Source: Haplomitrium mnioides (Eukaryota > Marchantiophyta > Haplomitriopsida > Calobryales). Taken from it: a stretch of 52,764 nucleotides of DNA. Location of the stretch: the NCBI GenBank assembly GCA_049999725.1, contig JBNGIS010008574.1, positions 1-52,764 of the forward strand. The letters are read 5' to 3'. Numbering within the stretch: position 1 is the stretch's first letter; each line of letters starts with the position of its first letter. Below the pieces are notes generated by a model. The model was not told the origin of the DNA, made no database searches, and saw only the letters and a list, made by a program, of their open reading frames with translations. Shown here piece after piece: positions 1 to 11,692 of the stretch. The position numbers and the translations under genes are program-made.

Positions 1-590
1 GTTGAGTTGAGGCATGCGGGTCAAAGCATCTACAATTTGTCATTTTCTTTCCACATACACCATCTTCATATGAAAGCGTTGTCGCTGCTCCGCCTATCAA
101 ATCTGCCTTTTAGAAAGCTCTTTTTGCATTTAGAGATAGAGTAGAGGTTATTGATCAGTCTCAACAATAAACTCCTTGTCTTCTAGATAATGCTTCCAAT
201 GCTTGGTTGATAACACAATGGCTAGCTCCTCGTGCTCTGTGGTATGGTAATTTTGCTCTGTATAGCTTAACTTTCTAGAGAAGAAAGCAATAAGATGCCA
301 ACCATCCTCCTATTCTTGTTGCAAAACCCCACCTATAGCTTTTCTCAATGCATCAATTGAAAGTTTTATTGGTCATTTAGAGTCATACCATTTGAGAATA
401 GGAGCATGAAGAAGTGATTTCTTCAATGTTTGAAATGCCAATTCTTCTGCGGCTCCCCCAATCCATGTGTGATTTTTCTTGAGCAAATTCGTCAATGGCT
501 CTCCTCTTTGTGCAAAACCTGTCACAAATTGACGATAAAATCCAATTAGCCCCAAAAATCCTCTTAGTTGTGTTTGATCACTAGGAGCTT
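1..590 (-). pseudogene. RNase H region of chromovirus A pol, broken
   Basis: Encodes the RT thumb/connection and RNase H segment of a gypsy polyprotein. The frame at 373-555 reads through a segment like 'GLIGFYRQFVTGFAQ' and 'PLTNLLKKNHTW', which is the standard stretch after the RT palm. The stretch at 240-370 corresponds to the RNase H start seen intact in element B ('LSIDASRKAIGAVLQQ'). Here it is interrupted: at 361-380 the segment equivalent to the 'RPIKLSIDAS' coding region contains a stop. Stops and frame changes make the product non-functional. The assignment rests on collinearity with element B. Confidence 0.8.
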
Positions 591-591
591 C

Positions 592-1900
592 TCATTTTTG
601 AATGGCCTCCACTTTTTCATCCATGACCTGAATTCCTGTTGCATTCACCCGGTGGTCCAAGTAATCAACCTCTCTCTTGTTAATTTCACACTTTGACATC
701 ATAACATATAGTTTGTGGTTCCAAAGTACCTTCAATATTGTACGAAGGTGTTGTTGATACTCATGAAGATTTTTGTTGTATATAAGAATGTCATCCAAGA
801 AAAAAATAACAATCTTATCCAAAAAAGATCAAAAAATATCACTCATTAGACCCATAAAGGTTGTAGGAGCATTAGTTAATCCAAATGATATAACCAGATA
901 TTCAAAATGCTCATATTGACTTTGAAATGATGTTTTCTCCACGTCACCTTCTGCAATTCGGATTTGGTTGCATCCACTTCTCAAATCAAACTTGGTAAAG
1001 TAGTTTACTCCTTGAAGTTGATCAAATAAATCATCCATTCTTGGTAGTGGATATTTATTTTTCACCGTTTGTTGGTTGAGCGCCCGATAGTCAATACACA
1101 TCCTCATACTCCCATCTTTCTTTTTCACGAATAACACTAGTGCACCATAAGGAGAGATGTTTGGTTGAATAAATCCTTTCTTCAATAATTCAATGATTTG
1201 AGTTTTGCATTCTTCCAATCCATGAGGAGGCAAACAATATGGTGCCTTGTATAGTGGAGTACTTCTTGAGATAGCCTCAATCTTGTGATCAATAGATTGC
1301 TTAGGTAGCAAACCACCAGGTAAGTTGTTGGGAAAAACATCGTGAAATTCTTTCAAAACCACTTGAAGTTCATGTAGGACTTTATGCTTGGAGTCTTCCT
1401 TATCACTTTTGACCTCTTGTATAAGTCCCACAAATACCATATTTTTTTTAATTGACTTTGCTCCAATCACATATAGAGGTAGTTGCCTTGAATGAGGTTG
1501 TACTCGATCTCCCCAAATATTCCATTTAAGTGTTATGAATGTCTTCTTTCGCCAATCCACTTGCGGGTTATGTCTTCTCAACCACTTCATTCCTAGAATG
1601 ACATCATATCTTGCAAATGTCATGATCTTCCATTTGAACTCTTCTTGATAGTTGCCCATATGTAAAGATATACTTTGAGACAATCTTCCAATTGGTTCGT
1701 TTTGTCTATTTTCCATTTCAACTAACTCATGCTTTTCTTCCTCAAGGGGTAACTTCAACTTGAGTGCTATTGCCTGTGATAAATAAATTTTTTTTGCTCA
1801 AAAATCCACCAAAACTCTTATTAGATATCCTTCCATCCACCCATCAACCATAGTTAGTTCTACAATTTTTTGTTTTTCTACCTCACATATTTGATTTTGT
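592..1900 (-). pseudogene. Protease-reverse transcriptase region of chromovirus A, broken
   Basis: The longest frame (829-1758) covers the end of the retropepsin domain and most of RT. Visible motifs are the retropepsin tail '[19 protein letters not shown]', the RT entry '[20 protein letters not shown]', '[20 protein letters not shown]', '[19 protein letters not shown]' and '[15 protein letters not shown]' (catalytic Asp). The next frame (592-822) has the FLDD catalytic box in 'VIFFLDDILIYNKN'. A frame change sits between 829 and 822. Just upstream the protease active site, normally Asp-Ser-Gly, reads Asp-Phe-stop (about 1796-1811). It is therefore an inactive copy. Confidence 0.88.
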
Positions 1901-2042
1901 CGACTTTTCTCCACGTCTTTCTTCTTCATCCTAGCAAAATCACGAGGTTTTTTTACAAGTGCCCATCATTTCTTTTATATTCTTGGTCTCCTTCATTGTT
2001 GATATTGTGAAGAGGTCATGGAAACATTCGCCTTTGATTGCG

Positions 2043-2920
2043 TCATAGTGCTCTGCAATTTGGTGCAATATGTTCTATCCAGCCACAATTGTAGCATGTT
2101 TTAGTTTCTTGCCTCTCTTCCATCCTCCTCTCTGTAGCATTTTGTGGCCCTCCTTGTTGGTGATTTGGGCAATTGAAGTCTCTCCTTCTCATATTTCCCA
2201 ACTCTATAGGTGTGGGGCCATAATTCCCTCCTGTTTGCACAATCCCTAGTGTTCCTTCAATTCTCTGAGCAAATGATATGGCTTCATTCACATCTTTTGG
2301 GTTGCGTATCATGACTTCCTCTCAAGTCTTCTTCTTCAATCTTTGTAGATATTTGTCAAGAGCCTCAGCTGAACTCATATCTTCAATTTGAACTTGAAAG
2401 CTCTGAAACTCTTCAATGTACTTTGCAACGCTTCTTTGTTGCTCTAACTCCCAAAGCTTGGTTCTTGCGGTTAAAATAGAGTCTACGACTTTGAAATTTT
2501 GTAGTAAACCTTCTTTTAGAGTGCTTCACAATAGTTGTTCTCCTTATGCATTTTTTGTCGCTCCCATCTTTATAGCCAAATAGATTCATGCTTAGTTAAA
2601 AATGACCTTGCAAATAATCCTTTCTCCAAATCCAAAGCATGCCAATAATATGACATGTGAACCTCCATTTAATAAACCCACCCTTCTACAACACCAACCA
2701 TGTGACTTCCTTTATAAGGCTCAACTTTACACAACTTGCTCATCTCTTGTAGTAATGTTTCTCAACTGCCTTCTCCATTCTCGTGTTGTAGTTGCATTTT
2801 CATCATCTTGCCCATCAGCATGTTTGCTTGCTGTTGACTTGCTATAAGAGTTGCTTAAAGCTCTACCAACCTTGCCATCATCCAAGCTCCTTCTTCCAGA
2901 TTGCTAGAGTTTGCCTCCAT
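2043..2920 (-). pseudogene. Gag of chromovirus A, broken
   Basis: Nucleocapsid-type Gag. The 3' half (2043-2312) is open and ends in a CCHC zinc knuckle, 'CYNCGWIEHIAPNC' (C-x2-C-x4-H-x4-C), preceded by an Arg/Gln-rich linker. The 5' half (2313-2920) is recognisable by collinearity with element B Gag: Met codon at 2918-2920, then a helix-rich stretch with 'MQLQHENGEGS'. It has several stops. The start was chosen because the equivalent Met occurs at 30718-30720 in element B at the same distance from the primer site. The plus-strand frame 2602-2847 is a shadow of this gene. Confidence 0.8.
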
Positions 2921-3551
2921 GGTTTTTCTATCATAGCTTAGCTACTAGTAACTTATACAAAAACAAATATGCACACATTCCAATTATGTAGAATAGGTAA
3001 AATAAAAGGTTAAGTTGAGGCTAACACTGAATCACAAAACTTCTCTCCAAACTTTGAACAACTTTGAGCGTTACTCAAATAGAAATATGACACTTGGAGT
3101 TGAACTCTTCCAGAGGAGCTTGGTTCAAATCCATTTTCTATCTACCAAAAAACATAAATGAAACACTCCAATATAACACCATAATTTACTAAAGGTAAGA
3201 TAACGGGCTTTATTGATTTTTTTTACAAAAACCATAAAATCATCTCCAAAATTATACACTAAAAAATGACGAAAGAAATGTTTGTCAATGTTAAACACAT
3301 GAATATTAAAAGGATTCAATAGAGGAATTCTATAAAGTACAAATGCTCCTATGTCCATTAGCTATCAAAGCATCAAATCAAACTTCTTATCTTCATTTAT
3401 AAAGGATGGGATATCCGCTATCCTTTATTCATGAAAACTTGAAGGTTCATCTCTCTTGGAGTTCATGCAAAGTGAAGATTCCACTACTCTAAGAGGTCTT
3501 TAGTGCTTCTCCAAAGAGAGGTAAACCACACTCTTTAGAGAAGACCAAGTT
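2921..3551 (-). other. Untranslated leader of chromovirus A
   Basis: About 630 bases between the primer site and the Gag start. It is collinear with 30721-31358 of element B; both contain the segments 'GGAGTTGAACTCTTC' and 'ATAAAGGATGGGATATCCGC' or close variants. No convincing coding sequence is seen. The minus frame 3125-3358 has a counterpart at 30951-31166, and both share a similar stretch near 'NPFNIHVFNIDKHFF', so a short upstream reading frame cannot be excluded. Confidence 0.6.
3125..3358 (-). CDS. Short upstream frame in chromovirus leader, doubtful
   Basis: A 77-residue frame in the leader of element A. A corresponding 71-residue frame lies at 30951-31166 in element B, and both begin with Met-Asp-Ile-Gly-Ala-Phe. 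The shared core reads 'NPFNIHVFNIDKHFF' and 'FLVYNFG(D/N)DFMVFV'. Conservation of frame and start in two diverged copies is suggestive, but the two are only one lineage apart and the leader is conserved at the nucleotide level anyway. No function is recognised. It could be an upstream ORF or simple sequence conservation. Confidence 0.3.
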   Translation of the reverse strand: MDIGAFVLYRIPLLNPFNIHVFNIDKHFFRHFLVYNFGDDFMVFVKKINKARYLTFSKLWCYIGVFHLCFLVDRKWI

Positions 3552-3561
3552 CTGATACCAC
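3552..3561 (-). promoter_or_regulatory. Primer binding site of chromovirus A
   Basis: On the minus strand it reads TGGTATCAGA, one base inside the 5' LTR. It matches the initiator-methionine tRNA primer site common in plant LTR elements. The following two bases are AC instead of the usual GC. Confidence 0.85.
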
Positions 3562-3562
3562 T

Positions 3563-4132
3563 GTAACACTACACATATACATCACACACAAAACTTAGCA
3601 CAAGCACAACAAATACAAGAGTAGCCCATAAAGAACTTCAAAAACCTACAAAGTAAGAGATGTCTAACAAAGCACATTCCCTTCTTTATATACTAAGGAA
3701 AAAGAACTTTGCTTACATAGGTGGCATAACCCTATTGGTTCCTTTCTATCTTCTTCTAATTGAACCAATTTTTTTCCTCTCTCATAGATTGGATCACCCT
3801 TTACTTTTATTCTTCTTCTGCCATGTGTCTTTGTCTTTAAAACCTTCCATTTCTCTTTAGTTCTTCTTCTGCCATGTGTTCTTATCTTAGAGCCTTCTAT
3901 TTTCTTTAATCCTTTGCTTGCCATGTGTCCTTATCCTCTTCTAAAGTAGCCTTTCTAGATTTTCTCTTTCACTTTAATTCGTTGACTTTCTCTCCTTTTG
4001 CTACGTGTCTTTCTCTCTATAATAACACTCGCTTTTTGATACTCTAACTTAGAAATAGCTTTTTAGACATAGTTGACTCTATATCATACTTCCATTTTTA
4101 GTTGTTACTTACTAAACTTAGTTATCATTATA
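3563..4132 (-). repeat. 5' LTR of chromovirus A
   Basis: A 570-bp LTR. On the plus strand it starts TGTAACACTACAC next to the primer site and ends at a decayed TA (normally CA) before satellite resumes. It aligns along its length with LTRs at 17024-17543 and 31373-31893, including shared stretches such as 'GATTGGACCACCCTTTACTT' variants. Frames on both strands here are not genes. Confidence 0.85.
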
Positions 4133-4848
4133 GTGTATTATGTTCTCTTTTCTATCATATGAGTTTATGGGGATTCTACACTTGTTTGCATAAATTGCAA
4201 GGAGCTTGTTTACTACCTCTACATCAACTATATGAGATGAGATGAGAATCTAAAACATAAGATTCAAACTTCTTACTGTGTGCTATGTCTTCTTTTCCAT
4301 CATGTGAGTTCATACAGATTCAACACTAGTCTCTATAAATTGCAAGGAGCTTGTTTACTACCTCTACATCAAGTAGATGAGATGAGATGAGAATCTAAAA
4401 CATGAGATTCAAACTTGTCACTGTGTGTTATGTCTTCTTTTCCATCATGTGAGTTCATAGGAATTCAACACTTGTGATTCAAACTTATCACTCTTTGCTA
4501 TGTCTTCTTTTCCATCATTTGAGTTCATGCGGATCCAACACCCGTCTAAATAAACTGCAAGGAGCTTGTTTACTACCTCTATATTAAGTAGATGAGATGA
4601 GGTGACAATCTAAAACATAAGACTCAAACTTCTGCATGCTATCTATTCTTTTCCATCATGTGAGTTCATGGGGACTCAACACTTGTCTACATCAATTCCA
4701 ACAAGCTTGTTTACTACCTCTGCATCAAGTAGATGAGATGAGATGAGAATTTAAAATATGAGATTCAAACTTGTCACTATGTGCTATGTCTTGTTTTCCA
4801 TCATATGAGTTCATGGGGATTCAACACTAGTCTCTATAAATTGCAAGG
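4133..4848 (+). repeat. Satellite array, block 1 (about 5 monomers)
   Basis: Tandem monomers of about 145 bp with the landmarks GCTATGTCTTCTTTTCCATC, GAGTTCATGGGGATTCAACA, TTGCAAGGAGCTTGTTTAC, CATCAAGTAGATGAGATGAG and GAGATTCAAACTTGTCACT. The block ends in a monomer interrupted by copia 1; the rest of that monomer resumes at 12356. It includes one partial or rearranged unit near 4460-4480, where the GATGAG segment is missing. No gene is seen. Confidence 0.95.
4844..4848. other. Target-site duplication of copia 1, left
   Basis: CAAGG immediately before the LTR; the right copy is CAATG at 12356-12360 (one mismatch). Both CAAGGAGC and CAATGAGC occur in satellite monomers. Confidence 0.75.
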
Positions 4849-5135
4849 TATTATAATACATTTAGCAAGATGATTATGCTAATATAGCATTAGTCCTTAT
4901 CCTATGATTAGACTCTATGATTAGAATTAGGGTTAGCGCTAATCATATATGATTAGCATATTACCTTAGATTCCTATTATCTTTGTACAACATTATGACA
5001 TATATGAGATTGAGAGATTAAGGAGAGAGAAGAGAAGAAGAAGAAGAGTTGATGCTTGATTACACATGCTTGTACTTCATATGTTTCCACATTCTCCATT
5101 TGGATTGCATGAGCTAATGGACCTAACACTCAACA
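4849..5135 (+). repeat. 5' LTR of copia 1
   Basis: A 287-bp LTR starting TATTATAATACATTTAG (an altered TG) and ending CACTCAACA. It is very similar to 12042-12355. Most of the length difference is the GAA run: short here, long in the 3' copy. Confidence 0.93.
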
Positions 5136-7047
5136 CATTATCAGCACAAGAGTAGCTCAATAATTTTTATTTTCTTAAATCACCTTCTTGCCATGAGCTG
5201 CACATATTTTTCTTTCAAAAATCTATTTGGAAATCCTAATTTGCTTCCCTCTATACTCTAATACATTCAAATTTTAAGTTTTCTTCACATAACCATTTTA
5301 TATAATATTATATTCTTTCTTCAAGCTCATACACAACGATAAAAATCATAAAATATTAAAAGTTCAAAATTTCTACTTTGATGTTTCGTGAAAGTTTGAA
5401 AGAAGGGGAACTTCAAGTGGTGAAAGGCTGATAAATCTCTGTTTTGGTAATTTGTGAAGAAAAAAAAAAAGTTTTTTATATAAAACTATTCTAGCTTGGA
5501 GAGGAAGTTGACCCTTTTGTTTTTTGAACCTATCATTAAGCACCATGTGTCGTCTACTGATTGGAGATGCCAGAGCCAAACCCCACCCCCAGATCTAGGG
5601 AGTGAGGGGGTCTCTATTGAGTAACCATTGAAGGTTACTTTGAGTGGGAGCTATATATACATTAATCAACCTTTTGGAGTTCACTTATGGGACTAAGTGA
5701 ACGTCCTTGGTGAAGCAACCTCTGTTGCAGTACCGGACCATATTTCCAAAGCTAGAGATTCATTCTCAGACCTATCAAGTCCACCAAACATGTCAGATTG
5801 ATACCAAGCTTGCGCTAAGTCCTCGCTGAAGCACCACATTTCTCTCGAACTTATTTTATGCACTAAACCTAATTTCTCTTTAGTGCAAGAACAACGATCA
5901 TTTGATCGATCACTTTGTGCATTTTAAGCAACCATTTTAAAATCTGAAGACACAGATTTGATTGCCAACTCTAGGTGATTCTTTCAAGATATATTTTGCT
6001 GCATATGGTTGAGAAATCAAAATAAAGTGAGTGCTACAGTTTCTGGTTTTGCATGATGCTCTTCATAACAAGACTGTTATGACATCAAAGTGATTCTTTC
6101 TAAGTGAAAGTGATCAATTTTCATTCATAGGTGTTTGACTGTTGGAAATACATCTTGGTACACATCATAAGTGAAGGGTGTCTACTTTTTCCAGTCAATT
6201 CAGAAGTGTCCAGATCAACAATTATGATGGGAGGACACCTAGTTTGAACAAATTGGAAATTGATATATATCCACAACAGTTTTCTCACCTTGTCATACCT
6301 ATTGGAGTCACATTTGGATAGACCTTCATATCTGATCACTCAATTTTCAAATTCTGAGACAATCATACTTTGTTTTTCATTTGACAGGAACTGCATATTA
6401 GAAAATTTGACAGTATTTGATACAAATACATTTTTAATTGGTTCTAAACTTGCAACTGCATTGTAAGCACAACTAAATCTATAAGTGTAAAAAGATTAGC
6501 TATTGCTGTATCTATACTTCAGAGTTTAATTTTTACAGAGTATCAACTATTGGTATATCTGTGAGAGGAGATTGACCTGCTGTCTCAACAACCTATTGAG
6601 ATTTTGAGAAGATCACAACTAGTCCACAATGTTTCCTTATCAATACATTTATTCTCATACAACATATTCAGAGTTTTTTTTAAATATCTACTTTCTAGAA
6701 TTGATTCAAGAATTTAGAGGATTAGTTTGCACATTCAAGGATATTACATCAATTTCTATAGATTGTATCTGAAAATTGAGTCTACATCAACATTTGGAAT
6801 ATATATTGTCAAGATATAAAGGAGGCCTATTGCTGATATTTCCACCTGTTTTATGAAAGATTAGAAGATCAACAACTTGCCTGCAGCAAGCATAACATGG
6901 ACTATACTTCACATATAACTTATGTTATACAAAACTACTTTATCTGTTGTTTCCAGAGTTGAAAAGAGTTTAACATTTTGGATTTCTGCATTTTTGATAA
7001 ATTTGTTATTTATCTTCCAACCTTCAAAACTCTTTTGCATTCTAAAA
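5136..7047 (+). other. Long untranslated leader of copia 1
   Basis: 1.9 kb between the 5' LTR and the Gag Met, AT-rich and without a supported gene. Just after the LTR it reads ATTATCAGCACAAGAG, a possible primer site that does not match the usual TGGTATCAGAGC; the primer tRNA was not identified. The segment 5490-5830 is conserved with 21715-22060 of copia 2, including GATTGGAGATGCCAGAGCCA and a G-rich stretch GAGTGAGGGGGTCTCTATTG. The rest of the leader is much less conserved. Confidence 0.75.
5715..5728 (+). promoter_or_regulatory. Leader hairpin candidate of copia 1
   Basis: GCAAC-CTCT-GTTGC can form a 5-bp stem with a 4-base loop. The aligned position in copia 2 (21933-21946) reads GCAGC-GGTT-GCTGC, which keeps the stem through a paired A-T to G-C change and changes the loop. 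This suggests an RNA element in the packaged transcript. The role is inferred. Confidence 0.45.
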
Positions 7048-8540
7048 ATGGAAAAATTAAACTTTAAACAGTTGACCATTGAAGGAGACAACTATCTTTC
7101 TTGGTCACTAGATGTAGCAGCACATATGGTTTCTAAGAGATTGGAGACCACAATCCTGACAGATGAGAACATAACATTACAACAAAAAGTCAGGCTTTGG
7201 TCTTCCTCAAGCACCATCTCTATGATTCTCTCAAAATTCAATATCTAAATGAGAGTACTCCCAAAATTCTTTGGGATAACTTGAAAGAAAGATTTGACCA
7301 TACAAAAACAATCCATCTGCCTAAAGTAAGGCATGATTGGGTCAATCTAAGAGTTCAAGATTTTTCTTTCATTTCCAAATATAACAGTGAATTGTTTATA
7401 ATAACATCTGAGCTAACATTATATAGACAATCAGTTTCTCAAGAGGAACAAATTGAGAAAACATTATCCACGTTTCATACAGCCAACATGATTCTGTCTG
7501 CACAATACATAAACATGAGTTTGTCTACTTATTTTGAACTTATAGCCTATTTACTCTTAGTAGAGAAACATAAGAATTTACTGATGAAGAATTCCAAAGT
7601 AAGACCCCCCAAGTACCCTACCTCAAAATCCTACACCTGAAGCTCATTATTCCAAGCCTACAAATAATAGAGGTTTGTTTAGAACAAGGGCCAGATATAG
7701 TTCCTTCAAACAAAATTCTCAAAGGAGTAAAGCTCTTATGAATGGCAGGAATCAGCAATTCAGGGGGAGAGGAAGGGGCAACTCTGCACATTTCTATCAA
7801 AGAGGAAGAAGAGGAGGCAGGAATACATACAATAACAGAAACCAGCCATCCTCAAGCAACACAAGAGGACCGATTGTTTTCAGGAGATGTGGGACCATCG
7901 GACATACCATTAAAGTTTGCAAAATCCCAGCACATTTGGTTGCACTTTATGCTAAAGACAAGAGCCAGATAGCTGCAACAGAGAACCATGGGGTCTTTAT
8001 AGAACAGAGCGATACCCTTAGTAATTATATCGATAAGGAAGAGGATATGAATATCCCAGAAACGAACATGATTCAATGTACAAATTCTACACTTCCTCTT
8101 GATGACATCTATACTTGTATTATAAACAGTGGCAATACTCATACTATTTTAAAATGCATGTCATATTCTACCAAGTTGATGCCCTAACACCAAAAGGTGA
8201 CCACTATCATGGGCAACAATCAGATTGAAGAAGGAAAGGGACCATCAACTACCAAATTGCCACAAGGGACTGTCATACATGTGAGATCAGCCATATATGC
8301 TCCAAGTGCAACTAGAAACCTAATAAGTTTTCATGATGTACAAGACAATAGGTATCACATACATACCAACACTTGTAAAAATCAGAAAGTGTTGCATTTA
8401 TTGAAGCACACTCCTGAAGGATCTAAAAAAAAGAAACACTTTTTGCGTACCCTCTTGGTTTCTATATTATACAAATACAAAACTATCACACTCATGCAAA
8501 AGCAATCGATCATACTACTTTATGGCATAATCGCCTAGAA
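7048..8540 (+). pseudogene. Gag-protease part of copia 1, frameshifted
   Basis: Starts at the Met of 'MEKLNFKQLTIEGDNYLSWS', the typical N-terminus of plant copia Gag (UBN2/Gag-polypeptide type). The frame shifts near 7200, and the next frame (7197-7640) carries the Gag core with 'TIHLPKVRHDWVNLRVQDF'. A further shift leads to 7675-8187, with a basic Arg/Gly-rich linker and a degenerate zinc knuckle 'RRCGTIGHTIKVC' in which the first Cys is lost. The protease site at 8119-8136 reads Ile-Ile-Asn-Ser-Gly instead of Asp-Ser-Gly, a loss of the catalytic Asp. A stop (8185) and frame 8197-8538 finish the protease. It is non-functional. Confidence 0.88.
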
Positions 8541-10092
8541 CATCCAAGCACTACAATATTTCGCAACATTCAGAAAGTGACCCGATCCATTCCTTAAAAC
8601 ATAAAGCCATTTATGATTGAAAGACCATGTATTCATTATTCTCAAGGAAAACTAGCCTTATGTCCAGCAATTTCCAAGACAATTCTGGAAATTCCAAAGT
8701 TCCTTGAGAGAATACACGCATCTATTTGTGGTCTATTGATCCACCTAGTGGACCCTTTCGATACTTCTTGGTGATCATCAACGCTTCCACAAAATGGTCA
8801 CAAGTATCATTACTATCTACCTATAATCTTGTCTTCCCAAGGATATTGGCACACATTCTGAAATTGAAAGCTCAATTTCCATAAAGTCCAATAAAAGTCC
8901 TACGAGTTGACAATGCGGGGGAGTTCACATCCAAAACGTTTGATGACTTTTGCATGATTATGGGTATAGATACCCAATACTCTATGGCACATGTCCATTT
9001 TCAAAATGGAATAGCCAAAATAGTTATATGCAGTATTCAAATGATTGCTAAACCTATGCTAATGCAGACCAATTTATCGATTTTTGCATGGGGCCATGCA
9101 GTACTACATACTACATCATTATTAAATTATCAACCATCAGCTTTCAATTCATTATCACCTCACCAACTTGCTTATGGTCATATGCCAGACTCATTTCATT
9201 TACGAATTTTTGGTTGTCAAGTCTTAGTTTCAATTATGGGTCGAAAAGGACTAAGATGGAACCTCAGAGGCAAAAAAGCATTTATGTGAGATATAACTCA
9301 CCACCTATTATACGCTATCTGGAACCATCCACAACTGATGTGTTTCAAGCCAAATTAGATGATTGCCATTTCTATGAGGATATATTTCCATCTCTTTTTG
9401 AAGATAAAAATTCTTCATTACTGACAAAAATCCAATGGGAGAATATATCCACTATATGGATAGATCAAAGAACAAGGCAAGATGAGGATGAAGTCAAGAG
9501 ACTTCTTCACTTAGCTAAAACAGTCCAACAATTGCCAAATTCTTTTAATGAAATTGCAAAGGTAGTTAGGTCACATATTCCTAGGGTGAATATTCCTGCA
9601 AGAATTCAGGATATTTCAAAACCAGTAGTTGACCAAGTACCAAGGCAAAAGAGAGGACGCCTTCTTGGCTCAAAAGACTCTCAACCTAGGCAAAATGTTT
9701 TGACTAAGAGAACTACATTCTCGGTTGATGTCATGAAATCATCTTTATCTACACTTTTGCTATCTCAGCCAGCTATTTCCTTATTGGAATACCCTAATAA
9801 TCAAGAGATCTTGATCCACTATATAGATACAAGGGCTATATACCATAGAGAGAGTGCAGATGTTGATCACCATTTTGCATTCCTTGTTTCACAAACTATA
9901 TCTGATACACCACCTAATCCCAAATCTATCAAAGAAGCTATGGATAGTTCTGAGTGGATAGAGTGGAAAAAGGAAATGGATTCAGAACTTGATTCCATGA
10001 TCCAAAGGAAGGTATTTGGACCTTTAGTCCATGTTCCCTCTGATGCTAATTTAATCGGATATAGGTGGATCTTTGTGAAGAAGCAAAATTAA
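8541..10092 (+). pseudogene. Integrase part of copia 1, broken
   Basis: Collinear with the copia 2 integrase. The zinc-binding and first catalytic regions (8541-8950) are split by stops and frame changes. The frame at 8954-9289 holds 'MAHVHFQNGIAKIVICSIQM', where the catalytic Glu of the usual 'GIAER' is Lys. The preceding 'VDNAGEF' supplies the second Asp. The frame then shifts into 9088-10092, covering the integrase C-terminal 'RYLEPSTTDVFQAKL' box and the linker to RT, ending at a TAA (10090-10092) just after 'YRWIFVKKQN'. Confidence 0.88.
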
Positions 10093-11692
10093 AAAGGAAA
10101 AATTGTCATATATAAGACACGCCTTGTAGCCAATGACTATACACAAGTACCTGGGAGAGACTACGATCTCATATATGCCCCAGTTATGGATGCTATCACA
10201 TACCGGTTCCTAGTAGGCTTTTCCCTAAGATATGAGCTTATTACACATTAGATGGATGTTGTGACAGCATACCTATATGGGCTTCTAGATACCCAGATCT
10301 ATATAAAAGCTCCATCAAAGCTTATTGCAAGGAATATCTATCATATTCAAGAGGAGAATGTCACTAAGAGTAAACCATTTAGCGACCCATCTACCTCTTT
10401 ACCATGGACCATCATTAAACCTAGTGGTGGTAGTACTGGGTTAGGACCTATATTCCATGAGATGCACTCTAAGGAGAAAAGACCTATTGTCCCCTTATGC
10501 ATCAATCCATGCCTCTAGCCAAGGGTGGATATGTAGTCCAGATCGTTTGATCTATTTATAGACTTAAGCAGAGTGGTCGAATATGGTATCATAGATTTCA
10601 TGAGGAGATGATAGCCATGGGTTTTCACTTTGATGACATTGCACCAAGTTTATTCATCAAGAATGTCGACAAAGAATTTATAATTGTCACATTATAAATT
10701 GATGATATAAATCTTTTTGGTCACCAATCCTTAATTGAGCAAACTATTTCTATGTTTAAGAAGACTTTTGATATGAAGGATATTGGTAAGACCAAGTATT
10801 GTTTAGGATTATGATTCGAGTATCTCGATGATAGCATATTGATGCATCAGAGTACTTGCACTAAGAAAATCCTTAAAAAATTCAATATGGAGAAATCTCA
10901 TCCAATCACATCCCTTATGGAGATAAGATCACTGGATAGAGATAAAGATATTTTCCGAAAACGGAAAGACATAGAGCCAATCATTGGATCTGAGATACCA
11001 TATCTCTCTACTATAGGAGCTTTATGTATCTTGATAATCAAACACGCCCTCATATTTCCTTTGCCGTGAACTTGCTTGCAAGACATAGTTCACAACCTAC
11101 TATAAGGCATTGGAATGGTATCAAACGTACTTTCAGATACTTACAAGGCACAATTGACATGGGACTCTTTTTCCCAACTAATACTGATCAAATCCTTATT
11201 GGCTATGCAAATGCAGGATACCTTTTGGATCCTGATGATACTAAATCTCAAACCGGTTATGTATTCCTATATGGCTTTACAGCTATATCATGAAAAAGTA
11301 CAAAGCAGACTTTGACTTGAACATCCTCAAACCATGTAGAGATCATTCCTCTATATGAAGTTAGTAGGTAGTGTATATACCTACGAAAGATGCTTGATCA
11401 TGTTTATTTACATTGTGGTTTGCCTTGTATATTTGACCCTACTATTATTTTGTAAGATAACTTGGCATATGTACAACAGATCTCACATGGATTTATTAAA
11501 GGAGACTGCATAAAGCACATCGCTCCAAAGTTTTTCTTCACTCATGAGTAGCTTGATGACAATATTTCTGTGCAAGTTATCTCCAGTAAGGAGAATATTT
11601 CCGATATATTTACTAAGGCTTTACCTCTGGCACTGCATCAATATTTTTGTCATCTACTTGGTTTACGGAGATTATCGACTTTATTGTTATGA
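10093..11692 (+). pseudogene. Reverse transcriptase-RNase H part of copia 1, broken
   Basis: Follows the integrase region directly. Recognisable pieces are 'MDVVTAYLYGLLDTQIYIKA' (catalytic Asp, 10252 on), the YIDD box region near 10690-10715 where Tyr is replaced by a stop, 'FNMEKSHPITSLMEIRSLDR', and RNase H pieces 'RHWNGIKRTFRYLQGTIDMG' and 'DDTKSQTGYVFLYGF'. The C-terminus 'SDIFTKALPLALHQYF' ends at a TGA at about 11690. At least five stops or shifts are present. The order RT-RNase H after integrase confirms Ty1/copia. Confidence 0.9.

Larger units (their letters stand above)
1..4132 (-). mobile_element. Ty3/gypsy chromovirus-type retrotransposon A, 5' part
   Basis: Minus-strand LTR retrotransposon cut by the left edge. 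Reading leftwards: 5' LTR (3563-4132), Met-type primer site, gag (start near 2920), protease, reverse transcriptase, RNase H. The first 60 bases match the RNase H-integrase junction of element B (about 19040-19110), so integrase and the 3' LTR lie outside the window. It is the same family as element B, with collinear genes and recognisably similar LTRs. The right flank is satellite in normal phase, so it inserted into the array. The expected 5-bp duplication on the right would be GTGTA at 4133-4137; the matching copy is off-window. Confidence 0.9.
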
